Source: JAJDIA01 sp031555145
GTDB taxonomy: Bacteria; Bacteroidota; Bacteroidia; Bacteroidales; Tannerellaceae
Reading direction: 5' to 3'
Length of the DNA: 64,000 bases
NCBI GenBank assembly: GCA_031555145.1
Contig: JAVBUR010000032.1
Span: 1-64,000 of the forward strand
The notes under the pieces are model-generated. The model was not told where the DNA came from and ran no database searches. It worked only from the letters and a program-made list of their open reading frames with translations. Below are positions 54,048-62,387 of the stretch, piece after piece. Both the position numbers and the translations under genes were made by a program. Position 1 is the stretch's first letter. Each line of letters starts with the position of its first letter.

Positions 54048-54515
54048 ATGAAACACCGCATCCTGTATATCATTTTCCTGCTGGCAGGAACACTGCAAGG
54101 CTGGTCGCAATACCAGACTACTCCGGCGCGTGCCTGGGATAAGTTTCCTCCCGAAGCACAGGAAAGAGGCTTTGGCCTGCACACCTCCCAACTCGTACAG
54201 ATGGACGACGACCCGTCGCTCGAGGAAGTCCTGTTGTTTGTCTCCGGTAATGGACATTATCCCTCCTTCGATATCTTCCGCCAATACATCGTGGTGGTCG
54301 ATTATTATACAAAGGAGATAAAGTACAAATCCGATATTGTCCGTTCCACCGAACGCGTCCTCGTCATCGAAGACCGCAACCAGGACGGCAAGTTCGAAAT
54401 CTACCGGAAATACTTTAAAGACGGTGAATTCAACGTCGACAACGAAGGGAATAACCTACGGGTAACCTGGGTGTACGACAGCGTCGAATGCAAGAAAACA
54501 CCCCCTAAAAAGTAA
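54048..54515 (+). CDS. Secreted hypothetical protein
   Basis: The 155-residue product has a signal peptide (cleavage near QGWSQ). I do not recognise the mature part (FPPEAQERGFGLHTSQLVQM, then VLVIEDRNQDGKFEIYRKYF). The DRNQDGKFE segment looks like a single EF-hand-like or VCBS-like acidic loop. It starts 2 bp after the MFS stop, so it is surely cotranscribed with the amino-sugar genes. A 5-unit repeat follows it. Confidence 0.65.
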   Translation: MKHRILYIIFLLAGTLQGWSQYQTTPARAWDKFPPEAQERGFGLHTSQLVQMDDDPSLEEVLLFVSGNGHYPSFDIFRQYIVVVDYYTKEIKYKSDIVRSTERVLVIEDRNQDGKFEIYRKYFKDGEFNVDNEGNNLRVTWVYDSVECKKTPPKK

Positions 54516-54541
54516 CACAAAAAACAAATGGAGATCAACTA

Positions 54542-54596
54542 TGCCTACGCATTGCCTATATAGTGCCTATAGGGTGCCTATATGTTGCCTGCATAG
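54542..54596 (+). repeat. Five tandem 11-bp units, TGCCTA type
   Basis: Five consecutive 11-bp units (54542, 54553, 54564, 54575, 54586) begin TGCCTA or TGCCTG, with a variable 5-base remainder. The array ends 32 bp before the GH18 start. It has the same core and period as the array at 6941-6984, which runs in the other orientation. Confidence 0.88.
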
Positions 54597-54628
54597 TAAC
54601 TAAACAGAAATTAAAATCGAGAATCATC

Positions 54629-55639
54629 ATGAAACTGACAAATTACATCATAGTATGCCTATTGGCCCTTGCAGCCTGCACCCATGCAAAAAACGACCCC
54701 AGGCAAGACAAAGTGATCGTTGCCTATGTAACATCCTGGAGTGACAAGATGCCCGATCCGAATTATATCACCCATATCAACTACGCCTTCGGCCATGTGA
54801 CCGACAACTTCGACGGCGTACGTATCAACAACGAAGAGCGCCTGAAGCAGATCGTCGCGTTGAAAAAAGACTATCCGCACCTCCGGGTCCTCCTTTCCGT
54901 AGGAGGTTGGGGAAGTGGACGCTTCAGCGAAATGGCGGCCGACGAGGCCCTTCGTGCCAGCTTTGCCACCGACTGCCAACGCATCGTAAAGGAATTTAGC
55001 CTCGACGGTATCGACATCGACTGGGAATACCCGACAGCCGATATGGCCGGTATCTCCGCTTCACCCGACGATACAAAGAACTACACTCTGCTGATGCGCG
55101 ACATCCGCAACGCTATCGGTAAAGACAAACTGCTCACACAAGCCACCGCCGCTTCCGGCGAATATATGGACCACAAGGCATTGGACGAATACCTCGACTT
55201 CACCAACATCATGACCTACGATATGGGTAACCCGCCCATCCACCATTCAGCCCTCTACCGTTCGGAAATGGTCGACCGTAATTGTGGCGACGAAGCCGTG
55301 AAGAAACACCTTGCCGCCGGCGTGCCAAAGCACAAGCTAGTCATGGGTATGCCGTTCTACGGCCGTGCCGTCAAAGAATTCCAACGTCCGAAAGACCTCA
55401 CCAAAGCACACGAAATGGAAGGTTACACCTCGCATTGGGATGAAGTGGCAATGGTGCCTTATCTCACCGACAACACGACCGGTGCCGTAGTATTCTGCTA
55501 CGAAAACCTGGAATCACTCGCCATCAAGTGTCAATACGTAATGGATAACGAATTGCGAGGCGCTATGTACTGGTCGGCCGACGGTGATAACGAAGCCGGC
55601 GACCTGCGCAAAACCGTCTATAACGGTATCATGAAATAA
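54629..55639 (+). CDS. GH18 glycosidase lipoprotein (chitinase or endo-GlcNAcase type)
   Basis: The 336-residue lipoprotein (lipobox LLALAAC) carries the GH18 catalytic motif LDGIDIDWEYP, with Glu133 as proton donor and D129 and D131 before it. LLSVGGWGSG and the terminal GAMYWSADGDN (third barrel tryptophan) fit the family. It cleaves beta-1,4 GlcNAc linkages in chitin-type chains or N-glycan cores. Its place after a GlcNAc-type kinase and permease supports an amino-sugar substrate. The open frame could start at 54563, but that would lie in the repeat. Confidence 0.9.
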   Translation: MKLTNYIIVCLLALAACTHAKNDPRQDKVIVAYVTSWSDKMPDPNYITHINYAFGHVTDNFDGVRINNEERLKQIVALKKDYPHLRVLLSVGGWGSGRFSEMAADEALRASFATDCQRIVKEFSLDGIDIDWEYPTADMAGISASPDDTKNYTLLMRDIRNAIGKDKLLTQATAASGEYMDHKALDEYLDFTNIMTYDMGNPPIHHSALYRSEMVDRNCGDEAVKKHLAAGVPKHKLVMGMPFYGRAVKEFQRPKDLTKAHEMEGYTSHWDEVAMVPYLTDNTTGAVVFCYENLESLAIKCQYVMDNELRGAMYWSADGDNEAGDLRKTVYNGIMK

Positions 55640-55649
55640 ACGAAAACGT

Positions 55650-56573
55650 ATGAAACGATTACTCGCAACGCTGCTTATCTCCCTGCTGGCTGTAACCCTT
55701 CTCCCCGAAGGCTTATCGGCACAGAAGAAAATAAAAACCCTGGTCGTCACCGGCCAGGAAGGTGCGCACTCGTGGGAACTCGGAAGCGATGGGATCAAAC
55801 AGACGCTTGAAAACAGCGGCCTGTTTACCGTCGACATGGCCATCACGCCCCCACGGAGCGAAGATATCACGCCCTTCAGCCCCGATTTCAGCAAGTACGA
55901 CCTGGTGGTCTTCTCCTATGGGGGAAAGACATTCTCAGAAACAACCCGCAAGAACTTTGAACAGTATGTGGCAAATGGTGGCGGCGTAGTGGTCGTACAT
56001 GCCTCTATCATCCCCTTTACTGACTGGCCCGCTTTCAATGAAATGACTGGCCTGGGCGCCTGGGGCGAACGGAATGAAAAAGACGGTCCGTATGTGTATT
56101 GGAAACATGGACGCTGGGTCTATGACTACACGCCAGGAAGCTCCGGTTACCACGGCTTGCAGCACTCGTTCACTATTACCCACCGCAACCCCGATCATCC
56201 GATCCTCAGCGGACTACCCACCGTATGGCAGCATGTAAAAGACGAACTGTATGCCAAGACACGTGGACCGGCTAAAAATATCGACATCCTGGCCACTACG
56301 GTTGATATGGGAGGGGATACCGAACGTCACGAGCCGATGCTGTGGACCGTAAACTGGGGCAAGGGTAAGATTTTCGTCTCCCTGATGGGACATGCCGGCA
56401 ACGACCCCGAACTACGCTACTCCATGGAGTGTACCGGTTTCCAGGTCACCCTGCTGCGTGGTGCCGAATGGGCCGCTACCGGCAAGGTGACACAAACAGT
56501 TCCGGCCGACTTCCCGAGCGAAGGTGTCACCACCCTGCGCAAAGGGTTCAAAGCCCCCGATTATCTGAAGTAA
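55650..56573 (+). CDS. ThuA-like secreted protein 1
   Basis: The 307-residue protein has a signal peptide ending GLSAQ and a ThuA domain (class I glutamine-amidotransferase-like fold). Visible motifs are LVVTGQEGAHSWELGSDG, YDLVVFSYGGKTF, NGGGVVVVHASI and GKIFVSLMGHAGNDPEL. ThuA was named for trehalose use and is found with 3-keto-sugar enzymes; its own reaction is not settled. It follows GH18 by 10 bp and precedes GH9 by 30 bp. It is one of three ThuA-type genes in 5.2 kb. Confidence 0.85.
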   Translation: MKRLLATLLISLLAVTLLPEGLSAQKKIKTLVVTGQEGAHSWELGSDGIKQTLENSGLFTVDMAITPPRSEDITPFSPDFSKYDLVVFSYGGKTFSETTRKNFEQYVANGGGVVVVHASIIPFTDWPAFNEMTGLGAWGERNEKDGPYVYWKHGRWVYDYTPGSSGYHGLQHSFTITHRNPDHPILSGLPTVWQHVKDELYAKTRGPAKNIDILATTVDMGGDTERHEPMLWTVNWGKGKIFVSLMGHAGNDPELRYSMECTGFQVTLLRGAEWAATGKVTQTVPADFPSEGVTTLRKGFKAPDYLK

Positions 56574-56603
56574 AGAACTAAAGCAAAAAGATCATATAAT
56601 ACT

Positions 56604-59087
56604 ATGTGTAAAAAACGCTTACTAACGTCCTCTTATTTTATTCTAATCCATCTGTGGACGCCAATGGCCTATGCCCAGACGCAGCTATCTTCGGATGCTG
56701 CGTTGGGCGAGGCAATTGTGAAAACCGGCATCCTGCACAGCCCGCTGCCGGTAGATATAACCAACTCCTTCGAAGCCAACGAATGGAAAAAGACCGTCTT
56801 GTACAGCGAATCGCTGCCGATCACACCAACCCTTACCGACTGGAAACATTCCGGTTTCGGCAGCATGACGTATTCAATGACACAAACACACGATACAGCA
56901 GGAAGCCTGCGCCTCTCCTATCCTACAGCTACCGGTAAACGGGCACAAGGCTCTCCCTCCGACCCCGACTATGCCACCTACGGAAATAGCAGTGTCCGCC
57001 TCGACGTCAAAGGCGCCGACTGGTCGGCATACAACCGCCTCGAAGTATGGATCTACCCCGACTGCGAAGGTGCCCGTGTGGTAAATATGAACCTGAATGT
57101 ACAGAACGACCGGGCATCCGTCCAGCCCGGTATGTCATCGGCCTCCCACCTGCTCAACCTGCGGAACCGGGAATGGAACCGTTGCTTCCTCGACCTGGGC
57201 GACCTGCAACGGGATCAGGTATCACAACTCAGTTTCGGCGTCAGTCTGAAAGGCAAAGACCGTACCACGGGCGACTCCTGTGTCTATTACTTCAGCGACC
57301 TCCGCCTGTTACAGATCGAAGACCCGGCAATCACCAGCGGATGGCAACCCGGACGTAACCGCGTTGTCTACTCCACCACCGGTTATGGCGTGAACGACAC
57401 CAAGACAGCCGTTGTCAATATGGATGCTGCAAAGCATAAGAATCAATTCAAACTCATCAACACACAAGATAAGCAGGTGTCCTATACCGGCACCATCCGG
57501 CAGACAAAGACTACGACTGGCACCTTTGACGTGCTCGACTTCACCGCCTTCCGTCAACCGGGTTCCTACCAGTTACGAGTAGGCGACATTACCACCCCCG
57601 CTTTCCGCATCGAAGAGAATATCTGGAACAATTCCCTCTGGCGTACCCTGAATTATATCTTCTGCCAGCGTTGCGGCTCGCCCGTGCCGGGTATTCACAG
57701 CACCTGTCATACCGACCTCTGCGCCGTACACGACGGGGTAACCGTTTCATTCGGCGGCGGCTGGCACGATGCTGGCGACCTGTCGCAACAGACACTCCAG
57801 ACGGGAGATGTCACCTACGCCCTACTCGAAGGCTACAACAAACTGAAAGCGACCAACCCGCTATTGGCTGCCCGTATGCTGGAAGAAGCCGAATGGGGTA
57901 TGGAGTTTATCCTCCGTACACGTTTCGGCGACGGCTACCATGCCAGTAGCGTCGGTCTCTTGATCTGGCAGGATGGCATGTTCGGCACGATGGATGATAT
58001 CAAAACTGTACGCGTACAGAACTGTGCCTTCGACAATTTTCTCTACGCCGCCTACGAAGCCTATGGCGCCATGACTATCGACCGCGACCCGATGCTACAG
58101 GAACACCTCCGCCGCATCGCCTGCGAAGACTTCGAACTGGCGTTGAAACGCCACAACGAAGTCGGTTACGGCGACTTCTTCCACTTCTATGAACACAGTT
58201 ATAATACCTCTGAGAGCCAGTATATGGCCACCATCTCCTGGTCGGCCAGCATGCTCTATAAACTGACCGGCGAAGCATATTATGCCGAAAAAGCAGCAGA
58301 GTTCATCCGTTACACGCTCGACTGCCAACGCACTCAACCCCTAAAAGATAGACAACAAACCAAAGGCTTCTTCTACCGCGATACCAAACGGCAGGCCATC
58401 GTACACTACAATCACCAGTCGCGCGAGCAGACCTATATGCAGGCCATGATCCTCCTGTGCGAAACCCAACCCAATCACGCCGACTATCAACGTTGGATGC
58501 AATCCATCCGCTTGTATGCCGGTTACCTGAAAGGCCTGATGCCGTACACCGCCCCCTATGGTATGCTGTCGAGCGGCGTCTATCATGTCGACGAATGGAA
58601 AGACACGTTCAGCTTCGAACACCTGCACCTCTTCCCACCGGCAGATGCCGTAGAACGGTATAGCACGCAGGTCAAGAAAGGCGTTCCCCTCGACAAGGAA
58701 CATTATATGAAGCGCTTCCCCGTCTGGTTTAGTATCTTCAACGGAAATACCGCCATCCACCTGTCTACCGGTAAAGCCGCGGCTCTGTGCGGACGCTTCC
58801 TCCAGGACGACGAACTCCTCCGCATCGGAAAAGAGCAGCTATACTGGACCGTTGGCCTCAACCCCTTCGGCCAATCCCTCATCTACGGCGAAGGACACAA
58901 CTACCCGCAAATGGACAGCTTCTCTTCCGGTGAGATCACCGGCGAAATGCCTGTCGGCATCCGTTCCCTCGACGATGAAGACATTCCCTACTGGCCTCAG
59001 GTCAACAACGCCTGTTACAAAGAAGTATGGGTCACCTCTGCCGGAAAATGGATATCTTTGGCAACAGAGATCATGAACAATGATTAA
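56604..59087 (+). CDS. GH9 glycosidase with N-terminal beta-sandwich and CelD-type Ig domain
   Basis: The 827-residue secreted enzyme has a signal peptide (cleavage near PMAYAQ), a carbohydrate-binding-like domain (about 40-230), and a cellulase N-terminal Ig-like domain (about 255-345). The GH9 alpha/alpha barrel has catalytic bases in GGGWHDAGD (D389, D392) and a likely acid glutamate in CYKEVWVT near the C terminus. GH9 covers endoglucanases and exo-beta-glucosaminidases. In this amino-sugar setting the second activity is plausible but unproved. Confidence 0.88.
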   Translation: MCKKRLLTSSYFILIHLWTPMAYAQTQLSSDAALGEAIVKTGILHSPLPVDITNSFEANEWKKTVLYSESLPITPTLTDWKHSGFGSMTYSMTQTHDTAGSLRLSYPTATGKRAQGSPSDPDYATYGNSSVRLDVKGADWSAYNRLEVWIYPDCEGARVVNMNLNVQNDRASVQPGMSSASHLLNLRNREWNRCFLDLGDLQRDQVSQLSFGVSLKGKDRTTGDSCVYYFSDLRLLQIEDPAITSGWQPGRNRVVYSTTGYGVNDTKTAVVNMDAAKHKNQFKLINTQDKQVSYTGTIRQTKTTTGTFDVLDFTAFRQPGSYQLRVGDITTPAFRIEENIWNNSLWRTLNYIFCQRCGSPVPGIHSTCHTDLCAVHDGVTVSFGGGWHDAGDLSQQTLQTGDVTYALLEGYNKLKATNPLLAARMLEEAEWGMEFILRTRFGDGYHASSVGLLIWQDGMFGTMDDIKTVRVQNCAFDNFLYAAYEAYGAMTIDRDPMLQEHLRRIACEDFELALKRHNEVGYGDFFHFYEHSYNTSESQYMATISWSASMLYKLTGEAYYAEKAAEFIRYTLDCQRTQPLKDRQQTKGFFYRDTKRQAIVHYNHQSREQTYMQAMILLCETQPNHADYQRWMQSIRLYAGYLKGLMPYTAPYGMLSSGVYHVDEWKDTFSFEHLHLFPPADAVERYSTQVKKGVPLDKEHYMKRFPVWFSIFNGNTAIHLSTGKAAALCGRFLQDDELLRIGKEQLYWTVGLNPFGQSLIYGEGHNYPQMDSFSSGEITGEMPVGIRSLDDEDIPYWPQVNNACYKEVWVTSAGKWISLATEIMNND

Positions 59088-59137
59088 GGATACATCTTTC
59101 ACCTACATAAATAACAACAACAATAAACAACTATCAT

Positions 59138-59932
59138 ATGAAACACCTATTCTCTACTCTTATCCTTTCCGCCCTGGTAGCCTTTACCGCCTGCGGAAGC
59201 CCCTCCTCCAAGAAGTCCGAAGGAGATACCCAAGCCAGTGCCCAACCCTACAAAATACTGGTCCTAACCGAACGCGGCGGCCAGCACGGCGGCTTCACCG
59301 ATGCCGGCCTGAAATGGCTGGACGAACAATCCGCCCCCATGGGCTTCGAAGTGACGGAGATCAACAACACCCGCCTCATCAACGACGAGTACCTGTCACA
59401 GTTCAGCCTCATCATCCAACTCGACTTCCCTCCCTATACCTGGAAACCGGAAGAAGAAGCCGCCTTTACGAAATACATCGACGAAGGTCTGGGTGGTTGG
59501 GTTGGATTCCATCACGCCACCCTCTTGGGTGAATTCGACGGTTACCCCATGTGGCAGTGGTTCTCCGACTTTATGGGAGGCATCCGCTTTAAGAACTACA
59601 TCGCCGGACTCTGCAACGGTACTGTCAATGTAGAAGACACCCCCCACCCGGTCATGAAGGATGTCCCCGCCTCTTTCATCATTCCCGACGACGAATGGTA
59701 CACTTTTGATAAGAGCCCACGCCCGAACGTACACGTGCTAGCCTCCGTAGACGAATCCACCTACGAACCGGCGTCCGAAATCAAGATGGGCGACCACCCG
59801 GTCATCTGGGTCAACCCCACCAAGAAGGCGCGCAACGTCTATTTCCTTATCGGCCACAGCAGCAAACTGTACGAAACGGAAGCCTTCACCACCCTCTTCG
59901 CCAATGCTATCAACTGGGCATCCCAAAAATAA
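59138..59932 (+). CDS. ThuA-like lipoprotein 2
   Basis: The 264-residue lipoprotein (lipobox VAFTAC) has a ThuA-type domain: ILVLTERGGQHGGFTDAGLKW, LGGWVGFHHATLLGEF, HPVMKDVPASFIIPDDEWY and VYFLIGHSSKLYE. It starts 51 bp after GH9. It resembles the protein encoded at 60031 more than the one at 55650, consistent with a local duplication. Function unknown beyond the family link to sugar metabolism. Confidence 0.82.
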   Translation: MKHLFSTLILSALVAFTACGSPSSKKSEGDTQASAQPYKILVLTERGGQHGGFTDAGLKWLDEQSAPMGFEVTEINNTRLINDEYLSQFSLIIQLDFPPYTWKPEEEAAFTKYIDEGLGGWVGFHHATLLGEFDGYPMWQWFSDFMGGIRFKNYIAGLCNGTVNVEDTPHPVMKDVPASFIIPDDEWYTFDKSPRPNVHVLASVDESTYEPASEIKMGDHPVIWVNPTKKARNVYFLIGHSSKLYETEAFTTLFANAINWASQK

Positions 59933-59959
59933 CAATTGGTCTATGGTTATTCTCTTCTT

Positions 59960-60010
59960 CTCCTTAAGGCCTTTAAAGCCCTTAAGGTCCTTGAGGCCCT
60001 TAGACCTTAA
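59960..60010. repeat. Short tandem repeat with 9-bp period (CCTTAAGG type)
   Basis: Five units of nine bases (59960, 59969, 59978, 59987, 59996), close to GCCCTTAAG and partly palindromic, then a partial sixth. The 98-bp gap between two ThuA-like genes holds little else. Nine is a multiple of three, so the stretch stays open in several frames, but the resulting KGLKDLK-type peptides are not a real gene. Confidence 0.75.
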
Positions 60011-60030
60011 ACACATTAAAAGCATATACC

Positions 60031-60843
60031 ATGAAACGAAACTTTCTAATTATCAGCCTCTTCTCCCTGCTGGCAGGATTCACCCTACAGGCGCAGACGC
60101 CTGAGGGATATCCGGCAAATTATGCCCGTGCCCCACGCTTCAAAGCGCTTGTATTCTATACCGAACATGCCGAAGCCGCCCATGTGGACTTTTCCAAACA
60201 AGGCGTAGAGTTCTTCAAACGATTGAACTACGGCAACGGCTTCTACCTGGATGTGACCACCAACCTGGACACCTACACCTACGACCAGTTAAAGGCATAC
60301 GACATCATCGTCATGCTCGACGGCTACCCTTCTACTCCTGCCGGACGTGAAGCCTTCCAGCAATATATGGAGAACGGTGGCGGTTGGATGGGTTTCCATG
60401 TAGCAGCCTACAACGACAAGAATACCAACTGGCCGTGGCTGGTTGACTTCCTCGGTGGCGGTGTATTCTATTGCAACAACTGGCCGCCGCAACCGGCTAA
60501 ACTGGTGTTGGACCAGACCTCACACCCGGTGACGAAAAACCTGCCCGCCTCCTTTATCGTGCCCGAAAGCGAATGGTATCAGTGGACACCCAGTCCGCGT
60601 CTGAACCCGGACATCGAAGTGCTTGTCACCCTCTCGCCGGATAACTATCCGATGGGTATCAAAGATGTAGTCAACTTCGGCGACTTCCCCATCGTGTGGA
60701 CCAACAAGAAATACCGTATGATCTACCTCAATATGGGACACGGCGACGATGAATTTACCGACGCCACCCAGAAGATGCTCTTCATCAACGCCTTCCGCTG
60801 GGTAGTAAGCCGCAGCCCCAACGGCGACCCGTTCAAGAAATAA
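60031..60843 (+). CDS. ThuA-like secreted protein 3
   Basis: The 270-residue protein has a signal peptide ending TLQAQ and a ThuA-type domain: ALVFYTEHAEAAHVDFS, DIIVMLDGYPSTPAGREAF, NGGGWMGFHVAAYNDKN, HPVTKNLPASFIVPESEWYQ and MIYLNMGHGDDEF. It is the last gene of the plus-strand run and ends 1 bp from the convergent esterase gene. It shares the DEWY/SEWYQ region with ThuA-like protein 2. Confidence 0.84.
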   Translation: MKRNFLIISLFSLLAGFTLQAQTPEGYPANYARAPRFKALVFYTEHAEAAHVDFSKQGVEFFKRLNYGNGFYLDVTTNLDTYTYDQLKAYDIIVMLDGYPSTPAGREAFQQYMENGGGWMGFHVAAYNDKNTNWPWLVDFLGGGVFYCNNWPPQPAKLVLDQTSHPVTKNLPASFIVPESEWYQWTPSPRLNPDIEVLVTLSPDNYPMGIKDVVNFGDFPIVWTNKKYRMIYLNMGHGDDEFTDATQKMLFINAFRWVVSRSPNGDPFKK

Positions 60844-60844
60844 C

Positions 60845-62056
60845 TTACTTGAAGAGCATCGGAACAAATTCCGACAGGTAGATACGCCAGTTGCACCAGG
60901 TATGGCCACCGTCGCTTTCACGATAAACGTAAGCAACGCCCAGCTCGTCAAACTTCTTGCGCGAATCTGTTACGCTCTGAAACAGGAAGTCGGTCGTCCC
61001 ACAGGCAATCCAGTACAGTTTGTAGCCATTCTTCTTCTGTACGGCCAGTTGTTTCAGGTAGGAATCCACCTGATCCTGTCCCTGCCCACCCCATGTCATC
61101 GGTACGGGAGGTGCGGAGAAGACACCCACATAATCAAACAGCGTAGGATATTGCGCCGAGATACGCGACGAATGCATTCCACCCATCGACAGACCGGCAA
61201 CAGCACGATGTGCTTTGTCCTTCTTCACGCGGTAGTTGCTCTCCACAAACTTGATGATGTCGCCAAACGTATCTTCCATACCGGCTACCGCCTGCTGTCC
61301 GCTGCCTACGCCACCCATGCCTGGTTTGTACATACCCGTCCACGATTCGCCCGGAGCGGCGGGGTTCTGCGTATGACCGTTTGGCATAGCCACGATCATC
61401 GGCTTGGCCTTACCTTCAGCGATCAGGTTGTCGAGAATCTGTGCTGTACGCCCAAGAGCGATCCAGGCTTCTTCATCCCCACCCGATCCGTGCAACAGAT
61501 AAAGCACCGGATACGATTGCTTGCCAGCCTCATAACCGGGAGGCGTGTAGATAGTGATGCGGCGTTGCGTCTTCAACCCCGGAGAATCATACCAGCGGCG
61601 CGTCACACTGCCGTGAGGCACGTCCTTCACCCCAAAGAGCCCATTCACGCCATCGCCGATAATAAAGATATTCGTCACCGTAGCCACATCGCGGATCTGA
61701 TACACATTATTCGGGTCGATGTTCTTAATCCCATCCACCAGAAACGAATACATGTAGAGTTCGGGAGCCAGCGGAGCCGGAGTCGTGTACGTCCAGATAC
61801 TGTCGCGTCCTTCCACGAGGTTAGCCGTACCCGGCGCGTCATACGACATACCGTTTCCAAATTCGATCTTCTGCGTCGGCAGGAAATCACCCGTTACCTG
61901 TACCGTCCGTGCTTTCGGCGCAAAGAAACGGAACGTAACCGTATTGTCCGGATTAATCTGCGGCGAGACAATATTTTGCCCGCCAAACAAAGCCTGCTGC
62001 GCCCAACCCGATGTACACACCGCCAACGCAAAGAGAATAGTCCAAAGTCTTTTCAT
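60845..62056 (-). CDS. CE1-type esterase with N-terminal CBM48/E-set domain
   Basis: The 403-residue secreted enzyme (signal ending SGWAQ) has an immunoglobulin-like E-set domain (TVTFRFFAPKARTVQVTGDF, about 35-130) and an esterase D/feruloyl-esterase fold. YPVLYLLHGSGGDEEAW, the nucleophile elbow GLSMGGMHSS and the C-terminal histidine in SDGGHTWCNW are visible. It would remove acyl or feruloyl groups from polysaccharides. It is convergent with the ThuA-like gene; a 401-codon frame on the opposite strand is only its shadow. Confidence 0.9.
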   Translation of the reverse strand: MKRLWTILFALAVCTSGWAQQALFGGQNIVSPQINPDNTVTFRFFAPKARTVQVTGDFLPTQKIEFGNGMSYDAPGTANLVEGRDSIWTYTTPAPLAPELYMYSFLVDGIKNIDPNNVYQIRDVATVTNIFIIGDGVNGLFGVKDVPHGSVTRRWYDSPGLKTQRRITIYTPPGYEAGKQSYPVLYLLHGSGGDEEAWIALGRTAQILDNLIAEGKAKPMIVAMPNGHTQNPAAPGESWTGMYKPGMGGVGSGQQAVAGMEDTFGDIIKFVESNYRVKKDKAHRAVAGLSMGGMHSSRISAQYPTLFDYVGVFSAPPVPMTWGGQGQDQVDSYLKQLAVQKKNGYKLYWIACGTTDFLFQSVTDSRKKFDELGVAYVYRESDGGHTWCNWRIYLSEFVPMLFK

Positions 62057-62098
62057 CTCATTAGTATTAAAAATTACACATACATTTGTTTACCGTCA

Positions 62099-62106
62099 CG
62101 AAGATA
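62099..62106 (-). promoter_or_regulatory. -7-like box of the esterase gene
   Basis: TATCTTCG on the minus strand, one base off TAnnTTTG, lies 42 nt before ATG 62056. Confidence 0.4.
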
Positions 62107-62118
62107 ACTATTTTCAAC

Positions 62119-62238
62119 TTATAACTCTACCGCTAATAATTCTCTTCCTAAATTATGCAAAGCTTGCTCTATTTTCTTTGCTTGTGATTCTCTGGGAAAT
62201 GTCTTCCCAGTAGCAACGGCAATTCCATCTTTGTTCAT
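62119..62238 (-). CDS. Possible 39-residue protein or gene remnant
   Basis: A minus-strand frame (MNKDGIAVATGKTFPRESQ, then AKKIEQALHNLGRELLAVEL) has a well-formed amphipathic helical composition. The frame stays open for about 16 codons upstream of this ATG, through a terminator hairpin. I do not recognise it. It could be the 3' end of a decayed gene or a chance frame. Confidence 0.3.
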   Translation of the reverse strand: MNKDGIAVATGKTFPRESQAKKIEQALHNLGRELLAVEL

Positions 62239-62245
62239 AATTGCG

Positions 62246-62280
62246 CCGCCCTGCTTGTGAAAGTAGGGCGGTTTTGCTTT
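62246..62280 (+). terminator. Orphan rho-independent terminator
   Basis: CCGCCCTGCTT (62246-62256) pairs with AAGTAGGGCGG (62261-62271) around a GTGA (GNRA) loop, followed by TTTTGCTTT. It points along the plus strand, yet no plus-strand gene lies before it in 62057-62245. Confidence 0.75.
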
Positions 62281-62305
62281 GGAGTGTTAAAAATGCGAAT
62301 AAAAA

Positions 62306-62359
62306 AAACGAAAACGTTACTGATTTATTTGGACAACAGAAACGAAAACGTTACTTTTG
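62306..62359 (+). promoter_or_regulatory. Second hicAB promoter with direct-repeat operator
   Basis: TTTG (62328-62331), 20 nt, TACTTTTG (62352-62359) is an ideal Bacteroidetes promoter. A perfect 16-bp repeat AAACGAAAACGTTACT occurs at 62306-62321 and 62340-62355. One copy is upstream of the -33 element and the other overlaps the -7 box. This is the expected place for autorepression by HicB. Confidence 0.75.
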
Positions 62360-62387
62360 TATTGTTAAGTTAGAGTTCTTTGAAAGT

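Noticed and set aside
59738..60025. Minus-strand frame with KGLKDLKGFKGLKEKK
   Set aside because: Produced by translating the 9-bp tandem repeat and the antisense of a ThuA-like gene.
60902..62107. 401-codon plus-strand open frame
   Set aside because: It lies antisense to the CE1 esterase, which has signal peptide, nucleophile elbow and full domains. The frame encodes a basic, His/Arg-rich sequence with no family features.
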